Positions 6,823-10,205 of a DNA stretch of 10,205 nucleotides are shown one piece after another. Source of the DNA: Gammaproteobacteria bacterium. Its GTDB lineage: Bacteria; Pseudomonadota; Gammaproteobacteria; Pseudomonadales; Pseudomonadaceae. The notes beneath the pieces were generated by a model, which was given only the letters and a program-made list of their open reading frames with translations, ran no database searches and had not been told where the DNA came from. The translations under genes and the position numbers were made by a program. How positions within the stretch are numbered: the first letter of the stretch is position 1; each line of letters starts with the position of its first letter. The stretch lies in the NCBI GenBank assembly GCA_012513235.1, contig JAAZCO010000163.1, positions 1-10,205 on the forward strand, written 5' to 3'.

Positions 6823-8289
6823 ATGCAATATACTGACCTTCGAGACTTCATCAGCGGCCTTGAGCAGCGTGGTGAGCTCAAGCGTATTCAAACTCCCATC
6901 TCCCCTATTCTAGAAATGACCGAAATCTGTGATCGTACCTTGCGTAAAGGCGGTCCGGCTTTGTTATTTGAAAACCCTGTTGGTTTTACCACTCCCGTAT
7001 TGGGCAACCTCTTTGGTACGCCTAAACGTGTAGCTATGGGCATGGGTGCTGAAAGTACGACAGAGTTGCGTGAGATTGGTAAATTGCTGGCAGCACTGAA
7101 AGAGCCTGAGCCACCCAAAGGCTTTAAGGATGCTTTAAGCAAGTTGCCGATGTATAAAAAGGTGCTATCGATGGCGCCAAAAGTGCGTCGTGATGGCCCT
7201 TGTCAGGAAGTGATTATTGAAGGCGATGATGTTGATCTGAACGCCTTGCCAATTCAAACCTGCTGGCCTGGTGATGCGGCACCCCTGATTACTTGGGGAT
7301 TAACCATCACCAAGGGCCCGCATAAAGAACGTCAAAATCTGGGTATTTATCGCCAACAAGTTTTGGGTCGCAATAAAGTGATTATGCGCTGGCTCAGTCA
7401 CCGTGGTGGTGCGTTAGATTTCCGTGATTGGTGTAAAGAGTACCCCGGTCGCCCCTACCCTGTAGCGGTTGCTTTAGGTGCGGATCCGGCGACTATTTTG
7501 GGTGCTGTGACTCCAGTACCAGATGCCTTATCTGAGTACGCCTTTGCCGGTTTGTTGCGTGGTTCGCGTACTGAGTTGGTCAAAGCCATTGGCAGTGATT
7601 TACAAGTACCTGCGCAGGCTGAGTATGTCCTCGAAGGGCATATTTATCCGGGTGAAATGGCAGATGAAGGTCCTTACGGTGATCACACCGGTTATTACAA
7701 CGAAGTGGATAGCTTCCCCGTCTTTACGGTGGAGCGCATCACCCATCGTAAGAACCCGATTTATCACAGTACCTATACCGGCCGTCCACCCGACGAACCT
7801 GCGATCTTAGGTGTGGCACTGAATGAAGTGTTTGTGCCTATTTTGCAAAAGCAATTCCCAGAAATCATTGATTTTTATCTGCCGCCAGAAGGCTGTTCCT
7901 ACCGCATGGCGGTGGTCAGTATTAAGAAACAATACCCAGGCCACGCTAAGCGCGTGATGCTCGGTGTGTGGAGTTTCTTGCGCCAGTTTATGTACACCAA
8001 GTTTGTGATTGTCGTGGATGACGATATCAATACCCGTGATTGGAACGATGTGATTTGGGCGATTACCACGCGTATGGACCCCACACGTGACACGGTATTG
8101 ATTGATAACACCCCGATTGATTATCTGGATTTTGCCTCGCCGGTTTCAGGTTTAGGTAGCAAGATGGGCTTGGATGCTACCAACAAATGGCAAGGTGAAA
8201 CCTCACGTGAGTGGGGCACAGTAATCAAACAAGACCCCGCCATTACTGCACGTATTGATGCGATGTGGTCAGAATTAGGTATCGATTGA
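6823..8289 (+). CDS. ubiD: 4-hydroxy-3-polyprenylbenzoate decarboxylase (UbiD)
   Basis: UbiD decarboxylates 3-octaprenyl-4-hydroxybenzoate in ubiquinone biosynthesis, using prenylated FMN made by UbiX. The product has 488 residues, close to the E. coli protein. Recognisable stretches include GGPALLFENP (43-52), TPKRVAMGMG (66-75), CWPGDAAPLITWG (147-159), NLGIYRQQ (172-179), IMRWLSHRGGALD (187-199), EGPYGDHTGYYNEVDSFP (282-299) and SPVSGLGSKMGLDATNKW (439-456). R177 and the acids E282 and D287 probably form the catalytic Arg-acid-acid set of the family. I chose the ATG at 6823 because its MQYTDLRDFI start matches the family and ACGGA lies upstream. An earlier in-frame GTG at 6781 falls inside the rho-ubiD hairpin. 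The gene is followed after 49 bp by a flavin reductase, as E. coli ubiD is by fre. Confidence 0.96.
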   Translation: MQYTDLRDFISGLEQRGELKRIQTPISPILEMTEICDRTLRKGGPALLFENPVGFTTPVLGNLFGTPKRVAMGMGAESTTELREIGKLLAALKEPEPPKGFKDALSKLPMYKKVLSMAPKVRRDGPCQEVIIEGDDVDLNALPIQTCWPGDAAPLITWGLTITKGPHKERQNLGIYRQQVLGRNKVIMRWLSHRGGALDFRDWCKEYPGRPYPVAVALGADPATILGAVTPVPDALSEYAFAGLLRGSRTELVKAIGSDLQVPAQAEYVLEGHIYPGEMADEGPYGDHTGYYNEVDSFPVFTVERITHRKNPIYHSTYTGRPPDEPAILGVALNEVFVPILQKQFPEIIDFYLPPEGCSYRMAVVSIKKQYPGHAKRVMLGVWSFLRQFMYTKFVIVVDDDINTRDWNDVIWAITTRMDPTRDTVLIDNTPIDYLDFASPVSGLGSKMGLDATNKWQGETSREWGTVIKQDPAITARIDAMWSELGID

Positions 8290-8338
8290 TAACCATTATT
8301 GATTGTTGAATCATGCACACAAAGGAATTCAGCTACAG

Positions 8339-9310
8339 ATGAACATCACATTACAGCCGTCAGGGCAGACTCTTGAAACTCTGCAGGATGAGAAGATTAT
8401 TGATGCGGCACGTCGACTCGGTTTAGATGTGCCATGCAGTTGTCGCAACGGTAATTGTCATATCTGTACAGCGCAGTTGCTCAGTGGTCGTGTGCAGCAA
8501 GGCGATGTGGTGCTTGAGTCAGGTGATGTGTTGACCTGTTTAGCTGAGCCGCTGACTGATTGTGAGTTGCAATGGGAGGGCGTGCTCGCGGCCCACGAGC
8601 TACCTAGCGTTAAAGTCGCCTGTCAGTTGGTGAGTGTCACGCCTTTGGGCGCAGATGTGTTTTCTGTGCGTTTGCGCCTGCCTGCGGGTAAAGAAGTACG
8701 TTACCACGCCGGTCAATATCTACTGTTGGAGCGTGAAAATGGTGAGTCGAGTGCTTTCTCCATTGCTTCTGCACCGCAGCAAGGCCGTGAGTTAGAACTG
8801 CATATTCTTGCGCGCGATAATGTGGCGGTGGATTTACTGACGTATTTGCAGAAAGAGGGTGTGGCACATGTGCAGATGCCTTTTGGTGATGTGCATTTAG
8901 CAGGTATGGATGAGCGTCCACTGTTGTTGATTGCTGCGGGTACGGGACTTGCACAAGTGCACAGTATCGTTGAGCATTGTCGTGCGACAGGTTTTAGCTT
9001 GCCGATTCATGTGTATTGGGGCTCACGTGTTGCGGATGATTTTTATGCGTTCGATGCCTTGTCAACTTGGCAGAGCATGAGCAATCTACACTTTCACCAG
9101 ATTGTCAGTGAGGATGCCGGTTGGACTGGGCGTACCGGTATGCTCTATGAAGCCGTTTGCAGTGATATTCAGCATTTAACTGATTATCGTGTGGTTGCCT
9201 GTGGTTCACCCGCGATGGTCTATGGCACCTTTGATGCGTTAGTCGCTGCTGGTATGCAGCCTGAGCAAATGCTCGCAGATGCCTTTGCTTACGCCCCACG
9301 TCCTGCGTAA
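8339..9310 (+). CDS. 2Fe-2S ferredoxin / NAD(P)H-flavin reductase fusion (AscD-like, often annotated CDP-6-deoxy-delta-3,4-glucoseen reductase)
   Basis: The 323-residue product fuses a plant-type [2Fe-2S] domain (about 1-80) to a ferredoxin-NADP reductase/Fre-type module. Cluster cysteines are C35, C40 and C43 in CRNGNCHIC, plus C67 in LTCLAEP; C33 is extra. The flavin-binding barrel (about 92-190) has HAGQYLLLEREN (123-134) and AFSIASAP (139-146). The NAD(P)H domain has LLIAAGTGLAQVHSI (196-210), YWGSRVADDFY (226-236) and CGSPAMVY (288-295). The ATG at 8339 gives the natural ferredoxin start; an in-frame TTG at 8303 would add 12 residues. AAAGGA lies upstream at a longish spacing (12 bases). 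It probably forms an operon with ubiD and, by inference, supplies electrons or reduced flavin for the UbiX/UbiD step. The glucoseen-reductase label is transferred from sugar biosynthesis and has no support here. Confidence 0.85.
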   Translation: MNITLQPSGQTLETLQDEKIIDAARRLGLDVPCSCRNGNCHICTAQLLSGRVQQGDVVLESGDVLTCLAEPLTDCELQWEGVLAAHELPSVKVACQLVSVTPLGADVFSVRLRLPAGKEVRYHAGQYLLLERENGESSAFSIASAPQQGRELELHILARDNVAVDLLTYLQKEGVAHVQMPFGDVHLAGMDERPLLLIAAGTGLAQVHSIVEHCRATGFSLPIHVYWGSRVADDFYAFDALSTWQSMSNLHFHQIVSEDAGWTGRTGMLYEAVCSDIQHLTDYRVVACGSPAMVYGTFDALVAAGMQPEQMLADAFAYAPRPA

Positions 9311-9319
9311 ACCTACACC

Positions 9320-9847
9320 TTAGTTTGCGTGCGCTGCGGCTGATTCCTTCGCCAGTAGCGCCTGCTTACGTTCAACACCCCAGCGATAACCTGAAATCCC
9401 GCCATCGGCACGTAAAATGCGGTGGCAAGGGATCACCAATGCTAGTGGATTGGCTGCACAGGCGTTGGCGACAGCCCGTACCGCTTTAGGTTTGTGTAAA
9501 CGCTCGGCAACCTCAGTGTAACTGAGCGTTTTTCCCACAGGTATCTTTTGCAATACCGCCCACACACTTTTCTGAAAATCGCTGCCTTGGATATCCAATG
9601 GAAAATCCATAGGTGTTAATGGTGCAGCTAAAAAATCAGTCACTTGTGTTAACCAAGATTGCAGTGCTTGATCATTTCTGTTCAGTTGCGCTTTGGGGAA
9701 ACGTTGCTGTAAATCGGTATACAACTCTGCAGGTGTATCACCCAGTAAAATCGCACAGACTCCCCGAGTATTGCGCGCCAGTAAAATGGCTGCAAAGGCA
9801 GTATTAACGATCGAAAACTCAATGGGCTCTATTCGTGATTTTTGCAT
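9320..9847 (-). CDS. ogt: Methylated-DNA--protein-cysteine methyltransferase, Ada-C/Ogt type
   Basis: This suicide enzyme moves alkyl groups from O6-alkylguanine (and O4-alkylthymine) to its own cysteine. From the ATG at 9847 there are 175 residues. The acceptor C141 lies in the invariant IPCHR motif (139-143). N133 is the Asn hinge and R124 the arginine finger, at the same spacings from the cysteine as in characterised enzymes. SGYRWGVERKQALL (152-165) closes the domain. The sequence resembles the C-terminal half of E. coli Ada (RGVCAILLGD, KPKAVRAVANACAANPLA), but there is no Ada N-terminal zinc/AraC region. GGAG sits 5 bases before this ATG, whereas the earlier in-frame ATG at 9877 has no ribosome site, so I prefer 9847. 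It ends 9 bp from the reductase stop, tail-to-tail. The ogt versus ada-C naming is uncertain. Confidence 0.9.
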   Translation of the reverse strand: MQKSRIEPIEFSIVNTAFAAILLARNTRGVCAILLGDTPAELYTDLQQRFPKAQLNRNDQALQSWLTQVTDFLAAPLTPMDFPLDIQGSDFQKSVWAVLQKIPVGKTLSYTEVAERLHKPKAVRAVANACAANPLALVIPCHRILRADGGISGYRWGVERKQALLAKESAAAHAN

Positions 9848-9954
9848 ACAAACTCCGATGCGGTGTTGATAAAGCATTGACGCAGTGATGTGAACCGCTG
9901 TCTAAATCTTACCTGAAAGCGAGCTACTGCACGTGTTGTCAGGGCTGGTGCATG

Positions 9955-9968
9955 ATGAGCAGGCTCAT
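9955..9968. repeat. Short inverted repeat in the divergent ogt / oxidoreductase-like intergenic region
   Basis: ATGAGC and GCTCAT are separated by AG. This could be an operator half-site pair or chance. The surrounding 232-bp region (9848-10079) otherwise shows no recognised binding site and no promoter I would defend. Confidence 0.15.
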
Positions 9969-10079
9969 ATCACGCGACAGCACTGCAAACTGAACCGCTA
10001 TTGCGCTAAAATGCATTATAGACATGGGCTGACCAGCTCCAATTATTTCCTTTATATCGACTGAGATTGAGAGATGACT

Positions 10080-10205
10080 ATGAGTGATAAACCAACCCCA
10101 CCTGAAGATTATGAATGCTGTGAAAGTGAGTGCTCGCCTTGCGTTTGGGATACTTATTACGATGAAATGCGCGAATGGCAGGCTGAGCAAACAGCAATAA
10201 AAAAT
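10080..10205 (+). CDS. Oxidoreductase-like domain protein (cysteine/CVWD motif), 3' end cut by window
   Basis: An open frame begins at ATG 10080 and runs 42 codons to the window edge without a stop. The start MSDKPTPPEDYECC leads into CCESECSPCVWDTYYDEM (13-30). The CC-x4-C-x2-CVWD-x-Y pattern is, from memory, the signature of the small 'oxidoreductase-like' (OXLD1-type) family, whose biochemical role is not established; the four cysteines suggest metal binding or redox. GAGAG ends 6 bases before this ATG. An in-frame ATG at 10074 abuts the ribosome site and is less likely. Family members are roughly 50-70 residues, so little is missing. It is divergent from the alkyltransferase gene. Confidence 0.75.
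   Translation, partial: MSDKPTPPEDYECCESECSPCVWDTYYDEMREWQAEQTAIKN

Noticed and set aside
9916..9922. Possible Ada-box-like AAAGCGA upstream of the alkyltransferase
   Set aside because: It is in the opposite orientation to the gene, incomplete against AAAGCGCA, and the protein lacks an Ada regulatory domain.

Overview
The window looks like ordinary core chromosome from a gammaproteobacterium of the Pseudomonadaceae. DnaA, DnaN, Ppx, thioredoxin, Rho and UbiD all read like Pseudomonas proteins, and ppx / trxA / rho / ubiD / Fe-S flavin reductase is a Pseudomonas-type gene order. Base composition looks only about half G+C by eye, which is low for Pseudomonas. A lower-GC relative (for example the Thiopseudomonas or Denitrificimonas type) is therefore my guess, not a demonstration.

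Left part (1-2645, minus strand): the dnaA-dnaN replication initiation operon, with dnaN cut by the window start. A perfect DnaA box lies over a predicted dnaA -35 element, as expected for autoregulation. Next comes a small membrane-anchored DUF3301 gene on the plus strand, converging on ppx (exopolyphosphatase) with a bulged inverted repeat between them.

Middle part (4730-8289): trxA is divergent from ppx. A 243-bp leader follows, with hairpins, a C-rich/G-poor stretch and a possible 31-residue leader ORF, then rho. An 11-bp perfect inverted repeat separates rho from ubiD. ubiD is followed by a ferredoxin/flavin-reductase fusion, which together look like a ubiquinone-biosynthesis pair.

Right part (9311-10205): a stand-alone Ada-C/Ogt-type DNA alkyltransferase on the minus strand meets the reductase tail-to-tail. 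A small 'oxidoreductase-like' cysteine-motif protein diverges from it and runs off the window end.

No mobile elements, CRISPR arrays, rRNA or tRNA genes were seen. I found no convincing undescribed system. The points most worth a second look are the junction that places dnaA beside DUF3301/ppx instead of the usual rpmH (and ppx away from ppk) with no DnaA-box cluster, the rho leader, and the rho-ubiD hairpin.
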